DNA from: Lacibacter sp. H407
GTDB lineage: Bacteria > Bacteroidota > Bacteroidia > Chitinophagales > Chitinophagaceae
Direction: 5' to 3'
Length of the DNA stretch: 64,000 nt
NCBI RefSeq assembly: GCF_037892605.1
Contig: NZ_JBBKTU010000001.1
Location: 4,154,001-4,218,000, forward strand
Part shown: one piece after another, positions 30,869-39,765 of the stretch
Layout of the letters: each line of letters starts with the position of its first letter
Position numbering within the stretch: the first letter of the stretch is position 1
The notes under the pieces: model-generated
Told to the model about the DNA's origin: nothing
Database searches by the model: none
What the model saw: the letters and a program-made list of their open reading frames with translations, nothing else
Program-made: the position numbers and the translations under genes

Positions 30869-33214
30869 TTACTCACCTTGGAAAACCTTCTTCAAATAAG
30901 CCGTATTCGCTCCGTAATTAAACTTGGTATCGGAGGGTTTCTTTGCATCCCTGCTACGTTCAATCACCAACCAACCACTCCAACCAATTTCATCCAATGT
31001 CTTTTTCACTTTGTACATATCTATTTGCGGATCGTTCTCTAACCAAACACTGTCTTTATTAGTAGCATGGATCATGCTGATACGGTCTTTACCGAGAATT
31101 TTTATTTCGCTGATGAGGTCTCTGCCTTCTTTTAAAGGATTGGAAAAGTTGAAATAAATTTTAATTGCTGGTGAACCGATCTGTTTCAGCAACTCCACTT
31201 CTTCTTTTGCAGTGAGTGAAGTTTCAATACCGATGATAACACCTGCTTCTTCAGCCAGCTTACCTGCAACTTTTAATCGTGCAATCACTGAATCACGAAT
31301 GGCTGGATTCTTTTTGATATCACACTGCACACCCAATGGCAGGAATGCATGTTTTACATTCATCAGCTTCATGGTTTTGATACAGTCTTCAATGCTGCGG
31401 ATATATTCTGCACGGCCGCAAAATGATTGTGCATAGTAACCCGTCATTGCCAGACAGAATATCTCAACTTTATTTTCTTTAGCTGTTTGGATGAATTGAT
31501 TGCGGACGCTATCGATCAATAATTGATTATCGAATGTTGGACGATTGCCCAATCCTCCCATATCCACTTCTACTCCATCTGCTTTCAGTTGCGCAGTTAA
31601 AGTAATGGCTCCAAGTTTCTGGCGCTTGAGTAACATCAAATCGATCAAACCGATTTTATAACGCTGATTGGTTCTTGCCATTTCTACTTCATTTGCAAAT
31701 ACACGTTCTAAATTTTCAAACCCTTTTACAGCATATGCAGGAAGTTTTTCTCCATTGTCACCAAACACAAACAAACTATTCTCCGGCTCGATGGTGATTT
31801 TTGATTCATCAATGTTGCCTTTTGCATCCTGGATGGCTTTGATATTTAAACCCAGCTGTTTTGCCATGAACTCATATACAGGTGTACGTTTGGTAATACC
31901 GAAATCATGCTTGTCTTGCGGCAAGTGAACATTGGTTACATTTTCTTTTTTGTTGTACCAACTGTACATGGTTTGCAAATAAGGAAAATCATGTTCAGGC
32001 ATTTTATCTGTCCAGTCGCCACCATCACTTACAACCAACTGGGGACGAGGCGCTGCCATTGCCGAAATCTCTACATTGTTTGTACGTCCACCGCAAGCAT
32101 GAATATTCATTCCGCTTTCGCAGGGACAACCGCCATAGAAATAAGACGACAATGAAACAACAGGTGCAGAAACTTTGATCCGATCATCCAATGCTGTCAT
32201 TAACACAGTGTGACTGCCACCACCTGAGCCACCGGTAATGGCTACACGATTTGTATCTGCATTCTTCTGTGCCAGTAAATAATCAAGAATACGGATAGCG
32301 CCTAATGCCTGTATGGTCATTGCTAAACTTCTGCGATGATCTTCAATATTGAATTGCAATAATGATTCGCCCCATGCAAACAGATCGTAACTGAATGCCA
32401 TTGCCCCCATCTTTGCCATTGCTGCACAACGGTATTGACAATCGGCACGATAACGTTGTTTTTCCCAATGACCATCGGGATTTAAGATAACAGGGATTTT
32501 GCCTTTATACTTTAATGGTTTGTATAATGATCCGTTGATCCATACACCGGGTAAAATTTCGATAGCGATATTTTCTACTGTGTAACCATCGAAGATGCGT
32601 TTAGCTGTAACGATTGGCTTACTGTTTGGTGCTGCCGGTAAATGATCTAACTGCAACGCTTCTTTTAAACAGGGTTTTAATTCTGCTTTTCGTTTCTCCC
32701 ACTCTTCCACTGTTTTGTATTGTGCGGCAATACGATCCATTTCTGCCCATCCCTCTTCGACCGGCCAGCGGTAATATTCATAAGCACTTAACTTGTATTG
32801 CTTGTCTTTTTCCTTTTTTACTTTTAGTTCAAGCGGCTTCAGAATATTATCAAGCGTTACTTCTACATCGGGACGATATTTCCATTCGGCATAGGTAACC
32901 ATTTTGTTCTTTACCATACTGTCAACAAACTTGATGGTAACGCCGTATTTCTTTTGTACATCGTTCAATACTTCCTTTAAAGGTTTGCTGTATTGATTAT
33001 CGGTGTTGAGTTGTGCGAAGGAGTTAAACCACAGAGACACGAAGGCACAGAGAAGAAGAAAGGGTTTCACGCAAAAGTGCAAATTAGAAAAGGGCTTGTG
33101 CGCTTTGTGGAAAATCGTTGTGTTCCTTGGAATTGAAAAAAAGGATGAGTCATGTATTTCAGTACAAGAGTGCGACGCAACGATGTTGCTATAAAAAACT
33201 GAAGCTTGTCCCAT
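30869..33214 (-). CDS. Secreted STN-like / alpha-beta hydrolase / TIM-barrel isomerase fusion
   Basis: 781 residues from ATG 33214, the first after the upstream gene's stop. A GTG at 33070 would instead give a compact signal peptide, VKPFLLLCAFVSLWFNSFAQ, and may be the real start. Domains, numbered from the ATG: an STN-like domain at about 72-143 (LKEVLNDVQKKYGVTIKFVD; TLDNILKPLELKVKKEKDK). Next an alpha/beta-hydrolase esterase at about 205-455 with nucleophile Ser330 in TGGSGGGSH and His436 in PQDKHDFGITK. Last a xylose-isomerase-like TIM barrel at about 525-781 (KADGVEVDMGGLG, AGVIIGIETS, IKIYFNFSNP, GWSGWLVIERSRD). The esterase probably removes acetyl or methyl groups. The barrel resembles sugar isomerases/epimerases, odd for a secreted protein. 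The leader is derived from repeats. Confidence 0.75.
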   Translation of the reverse strand: MGQASVFYSNIVASHSCTEIHDSSFFSIPRNTTIFHKAHKPFSNLHFCVKPFLLLCAFVSLWFNSFAQLNTDNQYSKPLKEVLNDVQKKYGVTIKFVDSMVKNKMVTYAEWKYRPDVEVTLDNILKPLELKVKKEKDKQYKLSAYEYYRWPVEEGWAEMDRIAAQYKTVEEWEKRKAELKPCLKEALQLDHLPAAPNSKPIVTAKRIFDGYTVENIAIEILPGVWINGSLYKPLKYKGKIPVILNPDGHWEKQRYRADCQYRCAAMAKMGAMAFSYDLFAWGESLLQFNIEDHRRSLAMTIQALGAIRILDYLLAQKNADTNRVAITGGSGGGSHTVLMTALDDRIKVSAPVVSLSSYFYGGCPCESGMNIHACGGRTNNVEISAMAAPRPQLVVSDGGDWTDKMPEHDFPYLQTMYSWYNKKENVTNVHLPQDKHDFGITKRTPVYEFMAKQLGLNIKAIQDAKGNIDESKITIEPENSLFVFGDNGEKLPAYAVKGFENLERVFANEVEMARTNQRYKIGLIDLMLLKRQKLGAITLTAQLKADGVEVDMGGLGNRPTFDNQLLIDSVRNQFIQTAKENKVEIFCLAMTGYYAQSFCGRAEYIRSIEDCIKTMKLMNVKHAFLPLGVQCDIKKNPAIRDSVIARLKVAGKLAEEAGVIIGIETSLTAKEEVELLKQIGSPAIKIYFNFSNPLKEGRDLISEIKILGKDRISMIHATNKDSVWLENDPQIDMYKVKKTLDEIGWSGWLVIERSRDAKKPSDTKFNYGANTAYLKKVFQGE
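33026..33110. repeat. Palindromic dispersed repeat, family 1 (copy e)
   Basis: AAACCACAGAGACACGAAGG on the left pairs with GCGCTTTGTGG on the right. It encodes the LLLCAFVSLWFNSFAQ signal core of the STN-esterase-barrel protein. A family 2 copy lies next to it at 33160. Confidence 0.8.
33160..33192. repeat. Dispersed repeat, family 2
   Basis: The minus strand reads GTTGCGTCGCACTCTTGTAC, the family 2 core. It lies between the ATG at 33214 and the signal-peptide core and encodes NIVASHSCTE. Confidence 0.7.
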
Positions 33215-33239
33215 ATTCACTTTCTTGCAATTTATTATT

Positions 33240-34226
33240 TTAAAACACACTTTCTTCATTAAAACCTGAACCGGCAAATGATTGCACATCCACTTTCTGA
33301 ATCTGTAACCGTTCGCACCAATGTTCAAAGCGGCTATGTATATCATCAAGCGTATTGCGTTGTTCTGGTGTTAACTTGGCTGCAACGGCACGACTGATAG
33401 TTCTTACAGGCAAGCCCCGCTTTTGTAAAAAATATTTTGCACTCATGGGATATGCAATATGAATGAGCGGATCGACTTTTGTCAACTCTTCCTGTAACCA
33501 TTTCACTTCTTCCTGTTTATCGGGATTGGTTGCATTGTTCACCATCCACACCATTACTTCTGGATAAAAATTACCAGAAATGGATGACATGCCTTTCGCT
33601 CCCTGTTGCAGACTGAATGATGCATTGGGCGTATGTGCATCATAAAACTCCATACTGTTATTCGTCTCTTTCAATATCGCAAGTTTCGCTTGCACATTTT
33701 CATGTGTGATCGAAGTATCCTTATGATAAGTCAATCGATTTGCTGAAAGTAATTGGCGGAACACATCTGGACTGATGATACGTTTGTATGGTGCCGGACA
33801 TTCGTACATACCCAAAGGAATATTACCTGTAGCCTGGAACAGTTGCTCAAAATTGCGTAACAACACATCATCACTATCTTCTTCTTTTGCAAAGTGCCCC
33901 GTGATCATGATCGCAGCATCAATACCCGTATCATAAATTTTACGAATGAAAAGTGCTTTGTCTGCAATGGTGAGCCCAAACGAACCTGTTGCAACAACAG
34001 GCACACGCCCTCTCACCTGTTTTACAATATGTGCAGTCAGGTTCAATCGTTCATTTTCTGTGATGCTGAACATTTCGCTGCTGAGACAGTTGGCGAAGAA
34101 ACCTTTTACACCGGCAGCTAAATAAAATTCGATCAATGTAGTTACCACATCCAGGTCAACCTCTGCTTTGAGATCGTATGGAGTGATCATAACCGGGACA
34201 AACTTTTTATCAGGCATAACAACCAT
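33240..34226 (-). CDS. Dihydrodipicolinate synthase/N-acetylneuraminate lyase-family aldolase
   Basis: 328 residues, cytoplasmic TIM-barrel class I aldolase. Motifs are VPVMITPYDLKAEVDLDVV, GVKGFFANCLSSEMFSIT (in place of the usual GTTGE loop), VPVVATGSF, the Tyr region LGMYECPAPYKR, and the Schiff-base Lys in LTYHKDTSITH. The family cleaves or dehydrates 2-keto acids such as sialic acid, 2-keto-3-deoxy-gluconate/galactonate and related acids. The ATG at 34226 is preferred over an upstream one at 34253; 34217 is also possible. It lies 73 bp downstream of an SSS symporter, the same pairing as in sialic acid loci. In a pectin locus the substrate may be a 2-keto-3-deoxy acid (Kdo, Dha or a uronate product); this is inference. 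Confidence 0.87.
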   Translation of the reverse strand: MVVMPDKKFVPVMITPYDLKAEVDLDVVTTLIEFYLAAGVKGFFANCLSSEMFSITENERLNLTAHIVKQVRGRVPVVATGSFGLTIADKALFIRKIYDTGIDAAIMITGHFAKEEDSDDVLLRNFEQLFQATGNIPLGMYECPAPYKRIISPDVFRQLLSANRLTYHKDTSITHENVQAKLAILKETNNSMEFYDAHTPNASFSLQQGAKGMSSISGNFYPEVMVWMVNNATNPDKQEEVKWLQEELTKVDPLIHIAYPMSAKYFLQKRGLPVRTISRAVAAKLTPEQRNTLDDIHSRFEHWCERLQIQKVDVQSFAGSGFNEESVF

Positions 34227-34299
34227 TTTTTGAGTGCATAAATGTGCAATCATTCAAACCTTTATAAAATGCTGCATTTAACTATTCTGCTGTACAATT

Positions 34300-35856
34300 T
34301 TACTGTTTCGAGGGTCGGAGTTTGGCTATGAGCAAACCTGTAAGGAAAATGCTCAGCGTTCCCACCACAATGATCATGTTTTTATGTAACGGATTGCGGA
34401 GAAATGCATACTCTCCTTCCAATCTGCCGGAGAACGTCATCCATAAGATAACAATAATACCAATGATAACGGCCGTTATTGCTGCAGCGTTTTTTGCCTG
34501 ACGGCTGATAAGTCCCAACAAAAACAAACCCAGCATACCGCCTGCGAAAATGCCGCTCAGCTCCCACCAGATATCGAGGAGACTTTTTGCGCCGATCATT
34601 GCCAAACCTGTACACAAACCAACCACACCGAAAGCGATTGTTGACACATGTAGTAAGTACAACTTTCGTTTATCCGTAATATCAGGCTTAATATATTTCT
34701 GATAAATATCAACGGTGAATACAGTTGCTGATGCATTCATATTACTGCTAATGGTACTCATAGCGGCTGATAATAAAGCAGACACAATTAAACCAACCAA
34801 ACCTGTTGGAATATTATTCACCATAAAAAACGGCAATACCTTGTCACCATAATCAGCGGCGGTTAAAGATGCAGCGAGTTGTTTTACTTCTGCTGATGTT
34901 GCAGCTACACCTAAACGTTCAGCCGCTACCTGCAATTTCACCGGATCGATCAATCCCGGTTGTGTTTGATAAAATGCATACAAGGCTGTGCCGATCACAA
35001 AAAATAAAAACGAAGCAGGTACATAGATCCATACACAAAGCCAAACTGATTTACTCGCCTGCATTGATGTTTGGGCAGTGTGATAACGTTGAATATAATT
35101 CTGATCCATCCCGAAATTATTCAGGTTGATGAAGAAGCCATAAAACAACACTACCCAAAAAGTTGATTCAGTAAAGTTGGGTGAGAAGCTGCCAAGACTT
35201 GTTTTATGATCAGTTGTTGCTACATCAATGATCGTTGAGAAACCACCGGGAATTTCTTTCACCACCAAAAACAAGATCAACAACGCACCCAATGTTTTAA
35301 TGATGCCTTGTGCTACTTCTGTCCAGATCACCGCTTCAATACCACCAAGCACTGTGTAAATAATAATACAGATGCCCATCACGATCATGATCGATTGCAT
35401 GCTGAAACCTGTGAGTGCCTGCAGACTTAATGCAATACCAAAAAAGATAGAGCCCATTCTTGCAAACTGCGTGAGCAAAAAACAAATCACGGTATAGGTT
35501 CTTGCCCATGGGCCGAAACGTTTTTCCAGATGTGTGTACGCTGATATTTCTCCGGTGTTGCGATAGAACGGTACAAAATATTTTGATGCGAGCCATGCTG
35601 CCAATGGCATAGAAATACTGAACACAAATGCATTCCAGTTACTGCCGAATGCTTTGCCTGGTACGCCTAAAAAAGTATTGCTGCTTAAAAATGTGGCGTA
35701 GATGGAAAGACCGATCGCCCAGCCAGGAATTTTTCCGGATGCTTTGGTAAACTGATCGCTGTTTTTATTCTTGCGTGAAAAATACATGCCGATGCCGATC
35801 ATGGCAAGCATGTATACGGCAATCACCGCAAGATCAATAAATGGCAAATTGTGCAT
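34300..35856 (-). CDS. Sodium/solute symporter (SSS family), second copy
   Basis: 518 residues, about 13 transmembrane segments. Marks are DLAVIAVYMLAMIGIGMYFS, SRKNKNSDQF, GWAIGLSIYATFLSSNTFLG, YTVLGGIEAVIWTEVAQG, GMDQNYIQRYHTAQTSMQA and SAAMSTISSNMNASATVFTVDIY. The DQNYIQRY loop and the pairing with a neuraminate-lyase-like aldolase recall NanT-type SSS symporters for acidic sugars, whereas the symporter at 25270 looks more like the neutral-sugar branch. It is separated from the upstream GH78 fusion by a 115-bp gap full of dispersed repeats. Confidence 0.9.
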   Translation of the reverse strand: MHNLPFIDLAVIAVYMLAMIGIGMYFSRKNKNSDQFTKASGKIPGWAIGLSIYATFLSSNTFLGVPGKAFGSNWNAFVFSISMPLAAWLASKYFVPFYRNTGEISAYTHLEKRFGPWARTYTVICFLLTQFARMGSIFFGIALSLQALTGFSMQSIMIVMGICIIIYTVLGGIEAVIWTEVAQGIIKTLGALLILFLVVKEIPGGFSTIIDVATTDHKTSLGSFSPNFTESTFWVVLFYGFFINLNNFGMDQNYIQRYHTAQTSMQASKSVWLCVWIYVPASFLFFVIGTALYAFYQTQPGLIDPVKLQVAAERLGVAATSAEVKQLAASLTAADYGDKVLPFFMVNNIPTGLVGLIVSALLSAAMSTISSNMNASATVFTVDIYQKYIKPDITDKRKLYLLHVSTIAFGVVGLCTGLAMIGAKSLLDIWWELSGIFAGGMLGLFLLGLISRQAKNAAAITAVIIGIIVILWMTFSGRLEGEYAFLRNPLHKNMIIVVGTLSIFLTGLLIAKLRPSKQ

Positions 35857-35890
35857 CGTCTGGAATAATATTTTTATGTAGCCATCAGCA

Positions 35891-35971
35891 TTGCTACTAT
35901 CATCTGCGGTTGCGTCGCACTCTTCAACTTACTGCAATCCTACTCATCATTCATTACTCATCACTCATTCT
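35891..35971. repeat. Dispersed repeat family 2 plus CATTCA-rich tract
   Basis: TTGCTACTATCATCTGCGG then TTGCGTCGCACTCTTCA (family 2), followed by ACTCATCATTCATTACTC. It is the same composite as 18351-18424 and fills the gap between the GH78 fusion and the SSS gene. Confidence 0.75.
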
Positions 35972-38900
35972 TTAATCATCCGTTGTTTTTCCTACAGTCT
36001 CTTTCGCTCCCGGCCATTGCTTATTTACAATTTCTTTTAACTCCAGTTTACTCGGATCAACCACTACATGTTTGATCTTTTCTCTTCTCCATGTATAAAC
36101 AATATGCACCATTCCATCTTTTGTTTGTATCACCGATGGATACGAATATTGACTGATGGGTGAATCTTCCAATATCAATGCGGCACTCCACACTTTACCA
36201 TCTTTGCTGATGGCAACGTTCAATGGCGTACGTGGACCTTTTCCATTTACCCATGATGCATTTGGCAAATTATGATTGTACACCAACAACTGTCTTCCAT
36301 CTTTCAATGTTACGGCATCTGTACCTGAATTATTATTTGGCAATGCTGATGCCTTCATTTCACTCCATGTTTTACCACCATCGCTGCTCCAACTTTCATT
36401 CAATGTTGTGTTTCTGCTGCGACAAAGAATCTGTAAACGGCCATCAGCATACTTTAAAATACTTGGCTGAATAGCTTGTAATATTTTAGGATCATTGATG
36501 GCTTCGGTCTTCGTCCATGTTTTTCCAAAATCTTTTGTGAATTCAATATGTGCTTTCCAACCCGTTTTTTCTGTACTGCTCGGGCAAAACAACACACCGT
36601 TGATCAATTCAGGTTTGTTTTTGATGGGGCCAAGAAAACCTTCAGGCAAGGCTTCCCTTTCGCTCCATGTGTGACCATTGTCTTTGCTGCGTTTCATCCA
36701 GCCCGTCCAGCCTGCTACATTAGGTCCTATTTTATAAAATAACAACAGTTCACCATTTGGTGCATAAAACAAAACAGGATTGTAAGTAGGATAGCGCAAT
36801 GTATCATTCATTACACCGTCAGCAACTTTTGCAGGTGCTGTCCATTGGCCGTTCTTGAAATGACTTGTCCAGATGCACACATCTTTGTAGCCTTCTTTTG
36901 TACCGCCAAACCAGGAAGCAATTAAACCTTCCGGTGTTTCTGCAATTGTTGCAGCATGACTTTCAGGAAAACTTGCACGATCGAAAATGAATTCATCTTT
37001 TACTATTCCTTTTCTGAATTTCTTATTGCGGATAAATGTGTAGTTGCCGGATGCTACTTCAAGTATAATTGATCCTTCATCTTCTTTAATGAATTTAATG
37101 TCTTTGCTGTTTGTAATCGACAATCCACTTTCAGTAATTTCTTCCATACTGTTTGCTGGAATATAAACCGTTGCTGATGTATTGGCCGGTATACTGATCT
37201 TCCATTCAAATTTGTCTACTGAGTTATTCCATTCGCTTTTGATCAATCCATGAAAACTATTGTACGATGCTTTTACAAAATCCAAACCTGCAGGATTGGT
37301 TGGTTTCATGATGATCTTCTTGAATGCCACATCTGTTTTGTTTGTTCTGATGCCTGCAAGATTTTCATAGAACCAGGTTAGCAGATCTCCCAACAACATT
37401 ACATGATTCTGGCTGTTCATATTGGGATCGGCTGTGTTACCATTCCACAATTCCCAGATAGTGGTTGCACCATTCTCTGCCATATAACCCCAGCTGGGAT
37501 AGGTTTTATTTGATGCCATGATGTAAGCAAGATCAGGATAACCATACTCCGTTAAACCACGCATGATCCACTGTGAACCAATTAAACCGGTACTGATATG
37601 TCCATGATTTTCTACATGCGTTTTGATCCTGATCTTTTCAAACACTGCTGTGCGTAGCGAATCTGGACAAATACCAAAATACAACGGCAACAAATTAGCA
37701 GTAACCGTATTGTTGCTGTATTGTTTCAATTTCGGATTGTAGAATGTTTGTTGAAATGCATTGCGGATGCTATCGCTTAACAAACCATAATACGTTGCGT
37801 CTTCTTTGTTGTTAGTGATATTGGCAAAACGCTGCATGTATGAAAGCAACTTGTAATAGTAAGCCGTTGCAATCAACTTGCCATCCGTTAAACGATTGGT
37901 ATCTTTTGCATGAATGAGATTCAGGCTTTCAGGTGGCACACACCAATCACCATATTTATCACGGGTAACAATATAATCTTTCATGTATTTCGCTTTCATG
38001 TACATCATCCATTTCTTCATCGATGGATAATGCTTTTGAATCGGCGTAACATCACCAAACTGGTTGTACAAATTATTAGTGACAAAGAAATATGCAGCAG
38101 GCCATGTCACATCATCGCTGTAATAATTCCAGAATGCAGGTGCTACATCGGGAATGCTTCCTTCTTCTGTTTGACTGTCTTCAATATCCTGCATCCACTT
38201 TGCATACAGTGTTGCATTATTGAACACATAACTTTCGCCCTGCGAACCAACTGTACGATCGCCTAACCAAGGTTGACGTTCGTTGCGTTGCGGACAATCA
38301 ACCGGCATGCCTTTATAATTCGATGCAATGCCCCACCATGCATTTTGATAAATGCGGTTGAGTGTTGCGTTCGCCGTTTGAAATGATCCAGTTGTTTCAA
38401 TTGCATCATACACTAAGTTTCCTTCAAACTGGTTAATGGTTGGTATACCGGGAAATGTTGATACTTCCACATAGCGGAAACCATTGTACACAAAAGAAGG
38501 TTGCCAGCTTTCATTGGCTATTCCTTTCAACGTATAAATATTCGTCACCTTTGCATCTCTTAGGTTGGCGACAAACACTTCTCCATTTGATTGTAAACTC
38601 TCAGCAAAACGTAGTGTGACCTTCTCTCCTTTTTTACCGTTGATGTTTTGCAGTTTGATCCATCCTGCGAAATTCTGTCCCATATCAAGGATATATTTTC
38701 CGCTGGCAGTTTTTTTAATAGAAACAGGCTTGATGGTTTTCATTACTTTCATTGGCTCACTCATTTGCGCTACCATCTTTCCTGCTGGCGCTTCTACTAA
38801 TTCAGGCTGCATCCATTTACTGTCGTTAAAGCCTGCATTCGCCCAGCCATTGAATTCTTTTGTTGCATCATATTCTTCACCGTCGTATTCGTTGTTGGTG

Positions 38901-39763
38901 CGGATCGGGCCATCCACATTTAATTTCCAGCTTTCATCACTCACCACCGTTTTCTTTGTTCCATCTGCATATTCAATTTCCAGTTGCAATAACAATTTGG
39001 GAAAACCGAAGGTGTTATGCTTTTGTGTTTTATAATTCTGACGCATAGTGAAAAAACGACCATTGCCTAATACAGTAGCAATTGCATTATTTCCTGCTTT
39101 GATCTGTGACGTTACATCATATGTGTTGTAGAAATAAGTCTTGCGATAATCAGTAGGGTTTGGTGCCAGCACCTGGTCGCCAATCTTTTTACCATTGATA
39201 TATAATTCATACATACCTAAGCCGGAGATATAAACAGTTGCACGTTTTACTGCAGGCTTGCTTGTAAATTCTTTACGCAGATATCTTGCGCTTAATCTGC
39301 TCCATTGTGTAATACTATCCCATGCAGAACCTTTATCATAGCCGATCCATTTGGCAGTCCATTGTTCTTTAGCTAACCCTGTTGAGAAGAACGCCGTTTG
39401 TGTTGACTGCGCCTGTCCTTTATTGGTTTGTACAATTACTTTCCAGAAATATTTTTTTTCTGCCTGCAACGCTGCTCCATTGTATTGCACATGCAGTGAT
39501 TGATTGCTGTTGATGCTACCGGAATTCCATACATCGCCTTTATTCAGTTGCAGGTTTTGTGCAGAACTGCTTACCAATATCTGATAGCTCGTTTGCACAA
39601 CATTGCGTTGGTTGCTTTGCAACTGCCAGCTTAATCTTGGTTGCTTTACATCAATGCCTTGCGGATTCAGCAGCATTTCGCAACGGAGATTACTCACTGT
39701 TACCTGTGCAGTTAATTGCTGAATAGAAATAATCAGAACAAGTATCGTTAATATGCGTTTCAT
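35972..39763 (-). CDS. Secreted GH78 alpha-L-rhamnosidase fused to a sialidase-fold beta-propeller
   Basis: 1263 residues from ATG 39763 (an in-frame GTG at 39769 is less likely), signal peptide ILVLIISIQQLTAQ. Residues about 20-900 are a full GH78 rhamnosidase: LRCEMLLNPQGIDVKQPRLSW, YISGLGMYELYINGKKIGD, MGQNFAGWIKL, the catalytic-region motif VDCPQRNERQPWLGD, ENGATTIWELWNG, and C-terminal SFHGLIKSEW. From about 918 to the end is a BNR/sialidase-like propeller, FPESHAATIAETPEGLIASW then WFGGTKEGYKDVCIWTS, with Asp boxes SKDNGHTW, TKDFGKTW, SSDGGKTW and SKDGKVW. Two activities in one secreted chain suggest consecutive cuts on one side chain. The propeller's activity (sialidase-like, rhamnosidase or lyase) is unknown. 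It starts 2 bp after GH2. Confidence 0.88.
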   Translation of the reverse strand: MKRILTILVLIISIQQLTAQVTVSNLRCEMLLNPQGIDVKQPRLSWQLQSNQRNVVQTSYQILVSSSAQNLQLNKGDVWNSGSINSNQSLHVQYNGAALQAEKKYFWKVIVQTNKGQAQSTQTAFFSTGLAKEQWTAKWIGYDKGSAWDSITQWSRLSARYLRKEFTSKPAVKRATVYISGLGMYELYINGKKIGDQVLAPNPTDYRKTYFYNTYDVTSQIKAGNNAIATVLGNGRFFTMRQNYKTQKHNTFGFPKLLLQLEIEYADGTKKTVVSDESWKLNVDGPIRTNNEYDGEEYDATKEFNGWANAGFNDSKWMQPELVEAPAGKMVAQMSEPMKVMKTIKPVSIKKTASGKYILDMGQNFAGWIKLQNINGKKGEKVTLRFAESLQSNGEVFVANLRDAKVTNIYTLKGIANESWQPSFVYNGFRYVEVSTFPGIPTINQFEGNLVYDAIETTGSFQTANATLNRIYQNAWWGIASNYKGMPVDCPQRNERQPWLGDRTVGSQGESYVFNNATLYAKWMQDIEDSQTEEGSIPDVAPAFWNYYSDDVTWPAAYFFVTNNLYNQFGDVTPIQKHYPSMKKWMMYMKAKYMKDYIVTRDKYGDWCVPPESLNLIHAKDTNRLTDGKLIATAYYYKLLSYMQRFANITNNKEDATYYGLLSDSIRNAFQQTFYNPKLKQYSNNTVTANLLPLYFGICPDSLRTAVFEKIRIKTHVENHGHISTGLIGSQWIMRGLTEYGYPDLAYIMASNKTYPSWGYMAENGATTIWELWNGNTADPNMNSQNHVMLLGDLLTWFYENLAGIRTNKTDVAFKKIIMKPTNPAGLDFVKASYNSFHGLIKSEWNNSVDKFEWKISIPANTSATVYIPANSMEEITESGLSITNSKDIKFIKEDEGSIILEVASGNYTFIRNKKFRKGIVKDEFIFDRASFPESHAATIAETPEGLIASWFGGTKEGYKDVCIWTSHFKNGQWTAPAKVADGVMNDTLRYPTYNPVLFYAPNGELLLFYKIGPNVAGWTGWMKRSKDNGHTWSEREALPEGFLGPIKNKPELINGVLFCPSSTEKTGWKAHIEFTKDFGKTWTKTEAINDPKILQAIQPSILKYADGRLQILCRSRNTTLNESWSSDGGKTWSEMKASALPNNNSGTDAVTLKDGRQLLVYNHNLPNASWVNGKGPRTPLNVAISKDGKVWSAALILEDSPISQYSYPSVIQTKDGMVHIVYTWRREKIKHVVVDPSKLELKEIVNKQWPGAKETVGKTTDD

Positions 39764-39765
39764 TT

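Noticed and set aside
35972-39763. Sialic acid catabolic locus (sialidase-like domain, neuraminate-lyase-like aldolase, SSS symporter)
   Set aside because: No ManNAc kinase, epimerase or deaminase is seen, and all surrounding enzymes are for pectin; Asp boxes alone do not prove sialidase activity.
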